DNA of 37,460 nt from Verrucomicrobiota bacterium (lineage in GTDB: Bacteria > Verrucomicrobiota > Verrucomicrobiia > Opitutales > Opitutaceae), in contig JAUVVA010000027.1 in assembly GCA_030604905.1 (NCBI GenBank), positions 1 through 37,460 of the forward strand, given 5' to 3'. Both the position numbers and the translations under genes were made by a program. The notes beneath the pieces were generated by a model, which saw only the letters and a list, made by a program, of their open reading frames with translations, did no database searches and had not been told where the DNA came from. Positions 5,911-13,689 of this stretch are shown one piece after another (within the stretch, counting starts at the first letter, position 1; each line of letters starts with the position of its first letter).

Positions 5911-8781
5911 ATGGCCCAGTCTCGTCGCCGCAAACTCGTCCTGCTTCTCGTTCTCCTGCCGATTCTGTTGATCGTGCTCGGGGTGGGTCTCCTTCTCACG
6001 CCGGCCGTGCAGACCTTCGCCGCGCGGCGGGTGCTGGTCGACCAAGGCGGCACGGTGGAGCGGGTGGCCTTGGGTTTTGGCGGAGCGGAGGTGCGCGGCC
6101 TGCGCGTCGAGCGGCCCGGGCTCTCGCTGGTGGTGCCTAGCCTGAGCGCGGATCTGCCGCTGCTCGGCCTCGCGCGGGGCACGGTGGAGCTTCGCTCGCT
6201 CGTGGCGCGCGATATCGTGATCGAGCTTGATCCGGCCCTTCTGGCCACCCCCGCCGAACCGCGCGAACGTCGCACGCGGCAGCCGGGCAAGCCGTTCAAC
6301 GGCGTGCTGGAGGGGATGGATCTTTCCGGCATCAGCGTCGAGGGCGTCGACGTCGCCGGGCGCGTGCGCGTGGCCGGGGCCCAGCCGCTTGAGGGCAGCT
6401 TTGCGCTGGCGGGCGGCGGCATCCGGGCGGGGCAGGCGGGGCAGGTCGAGTTGAAGGTGGAGGCGAAGGCGGGCGTGGGGAGCGTGGTGACCACGTTTTC
6501 GCTCTCGCCGTCCCTCGACGCGGCGGGGCGCGTGGACGCGCTGCGCGGAGCGGCGGAGGCTTTTGCCACCAGCAAGTTTTTGGCCCAACCCGCGCGCTTG
6601 CGCGCGACGGCCGACATCGCGCGGGAAGGGGCCGGCGAGACCTACGCGCTCCGGCTGTTCGCGGCCGAGACCCCGCTGGTCGAGCTCGACACGCGATGGG
6701 CGCCCGGCGTGGCGGAGCTGCCCGGCCGTTGGAAGATCGCGATCCGGGACGAGGATCTCGCTCCCTTCGTGCTGGGTTTCGCCCTGCCGGAACTGCGCGT
6801 GGCGGGGGGCGGCGATCTCGCCGTGGTGGGCGAGGATAAACTTCGCGTGGCGGGCGATCTCGACCTCGAGGCCGACGGTTTGGAGACGCTGGGACTGCCC
6901 AAGCTCGGACCGGTGGCGATGGTCGCGAAGTTCGCCGTGGAGGCCGGCTCGGCCGCGGCGCGGGTGGAGTCCCTCGCGGTCGACGTGAGGGGCGCCTCGC
7001 CCGTGCTCTCCTTGCGCACCAGCCAGCCTTTCACGCTGGCGTTGGATACAAGGCAGATCACGCCGGCCCGGCCCGAGGCCGATCTGGCCGAGGCGCGTCT
7101 GCTCGGGGTGCCGGCGGAGTGGATACAGCTTTTCGCGCCGGCGGGGCTCCAGGTCGCCGGTCCCTTGAGCGGGGCCTGGCTGGCGCGGCCGGAGGGCGAC
7201 GGCGTGCGGCTGGTCTCGAGCGAACCCTTCGTCGCGGGCGGGGTGAGCTATCTGAGCGAGGGCAAGCCCCTCGTCGTTTTTGACACGGTGCGGGTCGAGG
7301 AGCTGCGCGCGGTCTACACCACGGCCGGCATGGAGGCGCGTGTCGCCGGCCTGCGGGTCGCGACGGGCGGGGTCGAGCTGGTGTCGGCCGCCGTCGAGGC
7401 GTCGCAACCGGCCGGAGCGCCGCTGCGCGCCAAGGGCGAGCTGCGCGCCGATCTGGCCAAGCTGGCCGACCAGCCCGTGCTGCGCGGGCAGACGCGCCTG
7501 AGCGCGGGCCAGGCTCGGGTCACCTTCGAGGCCACGCTCGCCGAGGCGCTCGCGGCCACCACGCGGGTGCGCCTCGAGGGTCTGCGCGCCGCCGGGGCCG
7601 ACCTGCCGGAGCTCGCGCTCGAGGCCGAGCTGGCGCGCGACGCGGCCGGCGTGCTCACCGCGCGCGCGCCCATCACCGTGCGCAACGTCCGAGCCAACCG
7701 CGGCTCCGATCTGCTGGTCGACGCCGTTCTCAGGCCCGGGACCGACACCACCCACCTGACGGCGCGCGTCTCGAGCCAGCTTCTCTTCGTGGAGGACCTG
7801 CAGGCCTTCGCGGCCGTCGCCGCGGAGACCGCCCCGGCGCCGGGGCGCGCGCCCGAGCCGGCGCCGCCGGCCGAGGGACCGCCCTGGGCGGGCTTCTCCG
7901 GGGAGGTAGAGCTCGACCTCGCCCGCGTCGTCTACGCGCCGGGTATCGAAGTGGTGAATACAAAGGGCCGCTTCGCGCTCGATCCGGAGGCCGCGGTGCT
8001 GGAGCGCTTGCAGGCCGCGCTGGGCACCGGCGGAAACTTTGACGTGAGCGGCGCGCTGCGCTGGCAGGCCCCCGAGCGCCGCTACCAGCTCGCCGCCGAG
8101 GTTCGCGGGCGCGACGTGGCGGTGGGGCCCTTGCTGCGCGCGATCAATCCCCGCGAGCAGCCCAAGCTCGAGGGCCGCTACGAGCTCTCCGCCTCGGTGG
8201 CGGGCCTGGGGGTCGATCCGGCGACGGCGGCGAGGACGGCCGCGGCCGATATCCGCCTGAGCGGACGGCAGGGCGTGGTGCGGGCGATCGATCTCGACAC
8301 CAGCCGTTTCGGCCGGGCGACGGGGGTGGTCTCCGGAGTGGCCGGCATCGCGGGCGCCCTGGGCGGAAACAACGTGGTGACGCAGCGCGCCAACCAGGTG
8401 GCGGCCTTCAACAACGTGGCCCGCAGCTTTGGCAACCTCGGCTATGACGAGATCACGCTCGAGGCCCGGCGCGGCCCGGACGGCTCCTTCGCCATCGGCA
8501 ATCTGCTGCTCGCCTCCCCCCAGCTTCGCCTCTCGGGGGGCGGCGGCCTGCGGGCGGTGCCGGGGCGTTCCTTCATGGAGATGCCCCTCAGCCTGCGGCT
8601 AGAGTTGAGCGCCCGGGGCGAGTTCGCCCGTTACCTCGGCGTTCTGCGGCTCGTGCAGCCGACGCAGAACGGCGAGGAAGAGTTCGTGGTCATGCCCGAT
8701 CCCCTGGTCTTTGACGGGACGCTCGGTCAGGTGGGGACCAGCCAGATCACGCGTCTGATGACGCGGGCGATCGGTTTGTGA
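5911..8781 (+). CDS. AsmA/TamB-like envelope protein (large, N-terminally anchored)
   Basis: A protein of 956 residues. It starts with a short basic segment (MAQSRRRK) and one hydrophobic helix (about 9-30), followed by a long periplasmic region. That region is made of repetitive beta-rich stretches with many Leu-x-Val/Ala alternations (for example AEVRGLRVERPGLSLVVPSL), typical of AsmA, YdbH/DUF748 and TamB proteins. These form hydrophobic grooves and are implicated in moving phospholipids between membranes or in outer-membrane biogenesis. The C-terminal part (about 720-956) has the AsmA-like pattern EGRYELSASVAGLGVDP, RLSGRQGVVRAIDLD and NLLLASPQLRLSGGGGLRAV. The exact family is uncertain. 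The ATG directly before the basic-hydrophobic signal anchor was chosen over an open frame reaching further upstream. Its stop is one base away from the convergent nth stop. Confidence 0.8.
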   Translation: MAQSRRRKLVLLLVLLPILLIVLGVGLLLTPAVQTFAARRVLVDQGGTVERVALGFGGAEVRGLRVERPGLSLVVPSLSADLPLLGLARGTVELRSLVARDIVIELDPALLATPAEPRERRTRQPGKPFNGVLEGMDLSGISVEGVDVAGRVRVAGAQPLEGSFALAGGGIRAGQAGQVELKVEAKAGVGSVVTTFSLSPSLDAAGRVDALRGAAEAFATSKFLAQPARLRATADIAREGAGETYALRLFAAETPLVELDTRWAPGVAELPGRWKIAIRDEDLAPFVLGFALPELRVAGGGDLAVVGEDKLRVAGDLDLEADGLETLGLPKLGPVAMVAKFAVEAGSAAARVESLAVDVRGASPVLSLRTSQPFTLALDTRQITPARPEADLAEARLLGVPAEWIQLFAPAGLQVAGPLSGAWLARPEGDGVRLVSSEPFVAGGVSYLSEGKPLVVFDTVRVEELRAVYTTAGMEARVAGLRVATGGVELVSAAVEASQPAGAPLRAKGELRADLAKLADQPVLRGQTRLSAGQARVTFEATLAEALAATTRVRLEGLRAAGADLPELALEAELARDAAGVLTARAPITVRNVRANRGSDLLVDAVLRPGTDTTHLTARVSSQLLFVEDLQAFAAVAAETAPAPGRAPEPAPPAEGPPWAGFSGEVELDLARVVYAPGIEVVNTKGRFALDPEAAVLERLQAALGTGGNFDVSGALRWQAPERRYQLAAEVRGRDVAVGPLLRAINPREQPKLEGRYELSASVAGLGVDPATAARTAAADIRLSGRQGVVRAIDLDTSRFGRATGVVSGVAGIAGALGGNNVVTQRANQVAAFNNVARSFGNLGYDEITLEARRGPDGSFAIGNLLLASPQLRLSGGGGLRAVPGRSFMEMPLSLRLELSARGEFARYLGVLRLVQPTQNGEEEFVVMPDPLVFDGTLGQVGTSQITRLMTRAIGL

Positions 8782-8782
8782 G

Positions 8783-9442
8783 TCAGGCGCGTTTCACCCG
8801 CACCGCGCGTTTGCGGGCGGGGAAGAGCTCGCGGCAAAGCGCGCAGACGGTGCCGTCGCAGCCGCGGGCGGTGCAGTGTTCGCGTCCGTAGAAGATGATG
8901 CGCAGGTGGAGCGGGTTCCAATGCTCGCGGGGGAAGAGGCGTTTGAGGTCGGCCTCGGTGCGCTCCACGCTCGCGCCCAGCGGGGTGAGTTTCCAGCGCT
9001 GGGCGAGGCGGTGGATGTGGGTGTCGATCGGGAAGGCCGGCACGCCAAAGGCCTGGGCCATGACGACGGAGGCGGTTTTGTGGCCCACGCCGGGCAGCGC
9101 TTCCAGCTCCTCGAAGCTGCGCGGCACCTCGCCGCCGTGTTTTTCGAGCAGGATCTCGGAAAGGCGGTGGATGGCCTGGGCTTTGCGCGGGGCGAGGCCG
9201 CAGGGGCGCACGTGGGAGTCGATCTCCTCGACGCTGAGTCGCACCATTTTTTGCGGGGTGTCGGCGCGGGCGAAGAGGCCGGGGGTCTGGAGGTTGACGC
9301 GCTTGTCGGTGCACTGCGCCGAGAGCAGCACGGCGATGAGAAGCGTGTAGGGGGAGTGGTGGTCGAGCGGGATCGGGGTCTCCGGGTAGAGCTCGGCGAG
9401 GCGGAGATCGATGAGCGCGGCGCGTTCGCGGGGAGTGGTCAT
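8783..9442 (-). CDS. nth: Endonuclease III (DNA glycosylase/AP lyase)
   Basis: Base-excision repair enzyme that removes oxidised pyrimidines and cleaves the abasic strand. It has 219 residues, normal for the family. The helix-hairpin-helix LPGVGHKTA (116-124) contains the catalytic Lys122, and PIDTHIHR (138-145) carries the catalytic Asp140. The early SAQCTD motif (41-46) is also typical. The C-terminus holds four cysteines (190, 195, 200, 203), but their spacing is C-X4-C-X4-C-X2-C, not the classical C-X6-C-X2-C-X5-C of the [4Fe-4S] cluster. The start MTTPRERAAL was preferred to an in-frame ATG 39 bp upstream with a low-complexity prefix. The lytic transglycosylase gene precedes it on the same strand. 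Confidence 0.94.
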   Translation of the reverse strand: MTTPRERAALIDLRLAELYPETPIPLDHHSPYTLLIAVLLSAQCTDKRVNLQTPGLFARADTPQKMVRLSVEEIDSHVRPCGLAPRKAQAIHRLSEILLEKHGGEVPRSFEELEALPGVGHKTASVVMAQAFGVPAFPIDTHIHRLAQRWKLTPLGASVERTEADLKRLFPREHWNPLHLRIIFYGREHCTARGCDGTVCALCRELFPARKRAVRVKRA

Positions 9443-9540
9443 TCGGCCGGCAGCTCTAGCCGCCGGAGGCGCGCGGGCCAAGCGTCGCCGCTTGAGGACC
9501 TTGTCCGAGGCGGAGGCGTGGGCGCAGCGCGGCCCCGGTT

Positions 9541-10746
9541 TCAGGAGCGCGGGGCGGGCAGTTCGGCGACGCTCACGCCTTCCCGCACCTGGATGGTGGC
9601 GAGGACCTTGGGCACGTAGAGGCGGGTCTCGGCCGGGAGGTGGCGGGCGATGCCGGCGAAGTCGGTGGCGTCGCGGCGGCGGAGCTCGCGCGACACGCGG
9701 GTCTCGCCGGCGTTGTAGGCGGCGAGGGCGAGGGGCCAGTCGCCGAAGCGGCCGTGGAGGTAGCGGAGATAGGCGGCGGCGGCGTGGGCGCTGCGCACGG
9801 GGTGCACGCGTTCGTCGGGCCAGAGGCCGAGGCCGAGGCTGCGCGCCGTCTCGGGCATGATCTGGAACAGGCCGCGCGCCCCGATGGGATTGCGGGCCCG
9901 CGGGTTGAAGGAGCTCTCGGTCTCGGCGAGCCAGACGAGGGCCGGCGGCACGCCCTCGGCGATGAAGGCCGCGCGGAGCGAAGGGAGGAGCTCATCCGCC
10001 CGGGCGGGGCGGGGGCGGTCCGCCATGCGGTCGAGCCACAGCTCGAAGTAGGGCACGTTGAGCGGGGCGGCCGCGGCGCCGGGCGCGGGGGGCGCGGCGC
10101 GAGGCGGGGACGGCGAGACGGCAGTGGTGGCAACCTGCGCGGGAGGCGGCGGCGGGGTGAAGAGGGGGCCGCCGGCGAAGTCGTTGCGCACGATCTCGGC
10201 GGCCTCGATCTCGTCGAGCTGGTTGGCGAGCCAGGCCGCGTAATCTTCGAACCCGGGCCGGGCGCGCAGGGACGAGATCGCGCGGCGAGCCTCCGGGGCG
10301 AAGTCGGCCAGCTGGCTGAGGTCGTCGGATTGGCCGGCGGCGCAGAGGCGCTGCACCAGCGTGGCCAGCTCCTCGGGCGCGAGCAGCTCATGCTCGTCCT
10401 TGAGCGCGTCGGGCACGATCTCCTCCCAGAGGGTTTGGGCGAGGGTATGAAGGGCGAGTGCTCCGGGCGCGGGGCCGGGCAGCGGGGCGCTCGGGGCGGC
10501 GGTCGCGGGTGGAGGTGCGGGGAGCGGCCCGGTGGCGAGCACGGGAGCGGAGCCCACCGTGGGCTCCAGGGCGGCCGGTCCGGGAGCGTTGTGGGCGGGG
10601 CCGGCGCTGGCGGCGGGACGTCCCGGCAGGACAAAGGTGACCACGGCCAGCGCGCCCATGTCTTCGGAGGCTTTGGCCGGCGCCGCGGCCCAGAGCGTGG
10701 CTGCGGCCAAGGCGGCGGCGAGCGTCGGGGGGCTGAGCGGGTGCAT
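9541..10746 (-). CDS. Secreted lytic transglycosylase (SLT domain)
   Basis: A murein hydrolase that would cleave the MurNAc-GlcNAc bond to 1,6-anhydro products in the periplasm. Of 401 residues, the first 27 form a signal peptide (AAALAAATLWAAAPAKA). Residues 40-100 and 195-230 are Pro/Ala-rich linkers flanking a helical segment. The SLT domain (about 232-395) shows the catalytic Glu277 in ETESSFNPRA, then GARGLFQIMPETA (289-301) and LAAYNAGETRV (341-351). These are the diagnostic motifs of family 1 (Slt/MltC/MltD-like) enzymes. No LysM domain is present, so it is not a full MltD. It is divergent from miaB. Confidence 0.92.
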   Translation of the reverse strand: MHPLSPPTLAAALAAATLWAAAPAKASEDMGALAVVTFVLPGRPAASAGPAHNAPGPAALEPTVGSAPVLATGPLPAPPPATAAPSAPLPGPAPGALALHTLAQTLWEEIVPDALKDEHELLAPEELATLVQRLCAAGQSDDLSQLADFAPEARRAISSLRARPGFEDYAAWLANQLDEIEAAEIVRNDFAGGPLFTPPPPPAQVATTAVSPSPPRAAPPAPGAAAAPLNVPYFELWLDRMADRPRPARADELLPSLRAAFIAEGVPPALVWLAETESSFNPRARNPIGARGLFQIMPETARSLGLGLWPDERVHPVRSAHAAAAYLRYLHGRFGDWPLALAAYNAGETRVSRELRRRDATDFAGIARHLPAETRLYVPKVLATIQVREGVSVAELPAPRS

Positions 10747-10926
10747 GGCCGTGGGAGGGGAGCGTGGCTTGGGGGACGAGGCGTCTTCGGCGGAGCGCCA
10801 CTTTCGCACGGGCCTCGGCGGCGTGGTATGCGGCGGGCGGCGAAACGCCGCGTCGGGGAATCTACGCCGGGCGCAAACCGGGGTTGCGGAGCGGCGAAAG
10901 CTTCCGCATGGGTTCCCGTTCACCGA
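10747..10926. other. Divergent intergenic region (transglycosylase / miaB)
   Basis: These 180 bp must hold promoters for both genes. A short hairpin with 6-bp arms (TGCGGA ... TCCGCA) lies about 20-45 bp before the miaB start, which could matter for translation. I see nothing else definite. Confidence 0.45.
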
Positions 10927-12297
10927 ATGAACCGCGTCTACATCAAGACCTACGGTTGCCAGATGAACGAGCGCGACAGCGAGGCTGTCGCGGCGATGCT
11001 GCGCGGACGTGGCTACCGAATCGTGCAGAGCGAGGACGACTGCGACATCCTCCTGCTCAACACCTGCTCGGTGCGCGACGCCGCCGAGCAGAAGGCGCTC
11101 GCCAAGGCCGGCTACGCGGCGCAGCGCAAGAAGCGCAACCCGGACTTCGTGCTCGGGATCCTGGGCTGCATGGCGCAAAACCGCGGCGCGGAGATCCTGG
11201 AGCGCCTGCCGGACGTGGATCTGGTGATCGGCACGCAAAAATTTCACCAGGTGCCCGGCTACCTCGACAACCTGCGCGCCGCGCGCGAGGCCGGGCTGCC
11301 CGTCGGGGCGAGCATCGTGGACATCGCGGAGGAGGAGGGTTCGCAGAACACGATCCGCGAGCACCTCGTGCCGGAGGATGCCTCGGCGGCGCCGCAGGTC
11401 TCGGCCTTCGTGTCGATCCAGCAGGGGTGCAACATGGACTGCGCCTTCTGCATCGTGCCGAAGACGCGCGGCGACGAGCGTTCGCGGCCGATGGAGGACA
11501 TCGTGGCGGAGTGCCGTTCGCTGGCGGAGCGGGGCGTGCGGGAGATCACGCTGCTCGGGCAGATCGTGACCTCGTATGGACGGCGCGACTACACCCACAC
11601 CGACGGCGTCTCGCCCTTCGTGCAGTTGATCGAGAAGATCCACGCCATCGAGGGCGTGGCGCGCATCCGCTTCACCTCGCCGCACCCGCGGGGCTTCAAG
11701 CAGGATCTGGTCGACGCCTACGCGCGCCTGCCCAAGCTTTGCCCGCACGTGCACCTGCCGCTGCAAAGCGGGAGCAACCGGATCCTCAAGGCGATGAACC
11801 GCCCGTATTCGCGCGAGCGCTACAAGGAGATCGTCGACGCGCTGCGCGCCTCGCGGCCGGGCATGTATTTCTCGACCGACGTGATCGTGGGCTTCCCGGG
11901 CGAGACCGAGGAGGACTTCTTGCAGACCAAGGAGCTTTTCGAGGCCTGCGACTACGACATGGCCTACATCTTCAAATACTCCATCCGCACGGGGACGCCG
12001 GCGGCGGAGCTGGGCGACCAGATCCCCGACGAGGTGAAGGAGCGGCGCAACCAGGAGCTGCTCGAGGTGCTGCGTCGCAACTCCGAGCGCCGCACCGCGG
12101 CGCTGGTCGGCACGGTGGAGGAGGTGCTTGTCGAGGGCCCCGACAAGACGGGCGAGCGCTTCACGGGCCGCACGGCCGGCAACCGCGTGTGCGTCTTTGA
12201 CGCGCGTCCGCGCCTGGTCGGCCAGCTCGTGCCGCTGCGCATCACCCGCGCCAGCGTGAGCACGCTGTATGGGGAACTGGTGCTGGGAGAGGGTTGA
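10927..12297 (+). CDS. miaB: tRNA-2-methylthio-N6-dimethylallyladenosine synthase
   Basis: Radical-SAM methylthiotransferase that adds a methylthio group to i6A37 of tRNAs reading UNN codons. It has 456 residues. The N-terminal UPF0004 domain carries the three cluster cysteines: Cys11 (TYGCQMNERDSE), Cys47 (NTCSVRDAAEQK) and Cys81 (ILGCMAQ). The radical-SAM motif CNMDCAFC (168-175) binds the second cluster. LPLQSGSNRILKAMNRPY and DVIVGFPGETEEDF are hallmark segments. A TRAM domain ends the protein. The segment usually written LLGQNVNSYG reads LLGQIVTSYG here. The ATG starting MNRVYIKTYGCQMN is unambiguous. It is followed at 23 bp by a small membrane-protein gene. Confidence 0.96.
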   Translation: MNRVYIKTYGCQMNERDSEAVAAMLRGRGYRIVQSEDDCDILLLNTCSVRDAAEQKALAKAGYAAQRKKRNPDFVLGILGCMAQNRGAEILERLPDVDLVIGTQKFHQVPGYLDNLRAAREAGLPVGASIVDIAEEEGSQNTIREHLVPEDASAAPQVSAFVSIQQGCNMDCAFCIVPKTRGDERSRPMEDIVAECRSLAERGVREITLLGQIVTSYGRRDYTHTDGVSPFVQLIEKIHAIEGVARIRFTSPHPRGFKQDLVDAYARLPKLCPHVHLPLQSGSNRILKAMNRPYSRERYKEIVDALRASRPGMYFSTDVIVGFPGETEEDFLQTKELFEACDYDMAYIFKYSIRTGTPAAELGDQIPDEVKERRNQELLEVLRRNSERRTAALVGTVEEVLVEGPDKTGERFTGRTAGNRVCVFDARPRLVGQLVPLRITRASVSTLYGELVLGEG

Positions 12298-12320
12298 GCC
12301 AAAGCTTTCAACATCTTGTC

Positions 12321-12860
12321 ATGACACTTCCCACCGCGACCATCCTTGTCGGTCTGGCCTTGCTGCTCATCGGCGGGGCGCTCTTCGCCGACACCACCTT
12401 CGTTCGCTCGGCGCTGAAGGCATTCCCGCGCTCGCGCGTCGCGGCCTACATCTTGTTCGGCGGGGCGAGCGTCTGGTTTCTCTCTCATGTGGCGGTGCTC
12501 ACGGAGGCGGACTTCGGGCAGTATCGGCGCTACCTCTTCATCGCCTTCGCGGCGGTGGCCCTGCTTTCCTTTTTCTACGTGAAGGAGTTTCTCGCCGTCC
12601 GCGGCCTGGCGGCCTTCGTGTTGCTCGCGGCGGCGCCGCTGCTGCACAGCGCCTACGGCGAGTATGATATTCCCGCGCGGCTCTTTCTGGTCGGCGTCGT
12701 CTACCTCGCGCTGACCGCGGCGCTCTGGCTCGGGGCCCAGCCCTGGCGGATGCGCGACGCGATCGAGTGGTTGCAGCGCGTGCCCGGGCGCGCCCGTCTG
12801 GTCGGCGGCGCGCTCGCGGCCTACGGGCTGCTGCTCTGCGCTGTCGCCTTCACCTACTGA
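12321..12860 (+). CDS. Conserved-looking small membrane protein, function unknown
   Basis: A protein of 179 residues with about five hydrophobic helices: LVGLALLLIGGALFA near 9-23, AAYILFGGASVWFLSHVAV, YLFIAFAAVALLSFFYV, GLAAFVLLAAAPLL and LFLVGVVYLALTAALWLG, with a last one near the C-terminus. I recognise no family. It has no signal peptide separate from the first helix. The start ATG lies 24 bp after miaB; a TTG overlapping the miaB stop would add nine residues. Position between miaB and gmk on the same strand suggests co-transcription, which says little about its role. Confidence 0.72.
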   Translation: MTLPTATILVGLALLLIGGALFADTTFVRSALKAFPRSRVAAYILFGGASVWFLSHVAVLTEADFGQYRRYLFIAFAAVALLSFFYVKEFLAVRGLAAFVLLAAAPLLHSAYGEYDIPARLFLVGVVYLALTAALWLGAQPWRMRDAIEWLQRVPGRARLVGGALAAYGLLLCAVAFTY

Positions 12861-12914
12861 TCCTCGCTCCTGCCGGGCCCGTCCTCAACTTCCAGCCCCA
12901 CTGACTGCCTTCCC

Positions 12915-13526
12915 ATGTCCGCCGGTCGTTCCACCACTCCCGTCCTCCTCGTTCTCGCCGGTCCGGCCGGCTCCGGAAAAACGACCCTGTGCGAGCGCAT
13001 GGTGGCGGAGGTGCCCGGCTTCACGCGGGTGATCACCAGCACGACGCGCGAGCCGCGACCGGGCGAGGTCAACGGCGTGGACTACCACTTTTTCACGCCC
13101 GAGCAGTTTGACCAGAAGGTGATGGCCGGCGCCTTCCTCGAGTGGGCCTGGGTGCACCGGAAAAACCGCTACGGCACGCTCGCATCCTCGGTGCTCGATC
13201 CGCTCGCCGCCGGGCGCAGCCTGGTGATGAACGTGGACGTCCAGGGCGTGGACAACTTTCGCCGCGCGGCGGCGGGCAACCCGGTGCTCGCGCGCCACTT
13301 CACCGATGTGTTCATCGATGTGCCCATTCCCGAGCTGCGCGTGCGGCTGGGGGGGCGCGGCGAGAGCGAGGAGGAGATCGCGCGGCGCATGCAGACGGCG
13401 GAGCTGGAGCTGCGCGAGCGGGACAAGTTCAGCCACGTGATCGTCAGCCGGGACAAGGAGCACGACTTCGCCGCGCTGCTGGCGATCTACGAGCGGGCCC
13501 GGGCGCGGGTGGCGGCGGCGGCTTGA
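12915..13526 (+). CDS. gmk: Guanylate kinase
   Basis: Transfers phosphate from ATP to GMP, an essential step in purine nucleotide supply. It has 203 residues, the usual length. The P-loop is GPAGSGKTT (16-24). The GMP-binding region has TSTTREPRPGEVNGVDYHF, the classic guanylate kinase signature, followed by FLEWAWVHRKNRYGT. VMNVDVQGVDNFR carries the Walker-B-like segment, and RMQTAELEL is the conserved Arg-rich lid helix. The start lies 54 bp after the membrane-protein gene. It may close the operon beginning with miaB. Confidence 0.95.
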   Translation: MSAGRSTTPVLLVLAGPAGSGKTTLCERMVAEVPGFTRVITSTTREPRPGEVNGVDYHFFTPEQFDQKVMAGAFLEWAWVHRKNRYGTLASSVLDPLAAGRSLVMNVDVQGVDNFRRAAAGNPVLARHFTDVFIDVPIPELRVRLGGRGESEEEIARRMQTAELELRERDKFSHVIVSRDKEHDFAALLAIYERARARVAAAA

Positions 13527-13561
13527 GCCGGATCGGCGGTCGCCGCACCGCCTTCGTGCCT

Positions 13562-13583
13562 GCGCCTTCCGGATGGAAGGTGC
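13562..13583. terminator. Possible bidirectional hairpin between gmk and the peptidase gene
   Basis: GCGCCTTCC-GGAT-GGAAGGTGC forms a 9-bp stem with one G-T pair between two convergent genes. It has no T-run on either side, so intrinsic termination is uncertain. Confidence 0.35.
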
Positions 13584-13619
13584 CACCTCAATCCAAAGCT
13601 CCGCCCACTCTGCTTGTTC

Positions 13620-13647
13620 TTTGCGCCTCTTGCGCCTTTTTGCGGCC
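13620..13647. repeat. Short imperfect tandem repeat TTTGCGCC/TCTTGCGCC/TTTTTGCGGCC
   Basis: Three successive units of 8-11 bp vary around TTTGCGCC in the convergent gap. It resembles the short CGCAAAGA-type intergenic repeats I remember from Verrucomicrobia and related genomes, which is recollection only. Five bases of GTCAC/GTGAC with a TTCG loop follow at 13671-13684, next to the peptidase stop. Confidence 0.45.
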
Positions 13648-13689
13648 GTTCTCTGACCGCATTTACTCAAGTCACTTCGGTGACAGCTC

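Noticed and set aside
9640..10926. Long in-frame extension upstream of miaB
   Set aside because: It is antisense to the lytic transglycosylase and has no protein-like pattern. MiaB homology begins exactly at the ATG at 10927.
13020..13040. GGTGATCACC palindrome
   Set aside because: It lies inside the gmk coding sequence, where conserved codons explain it.
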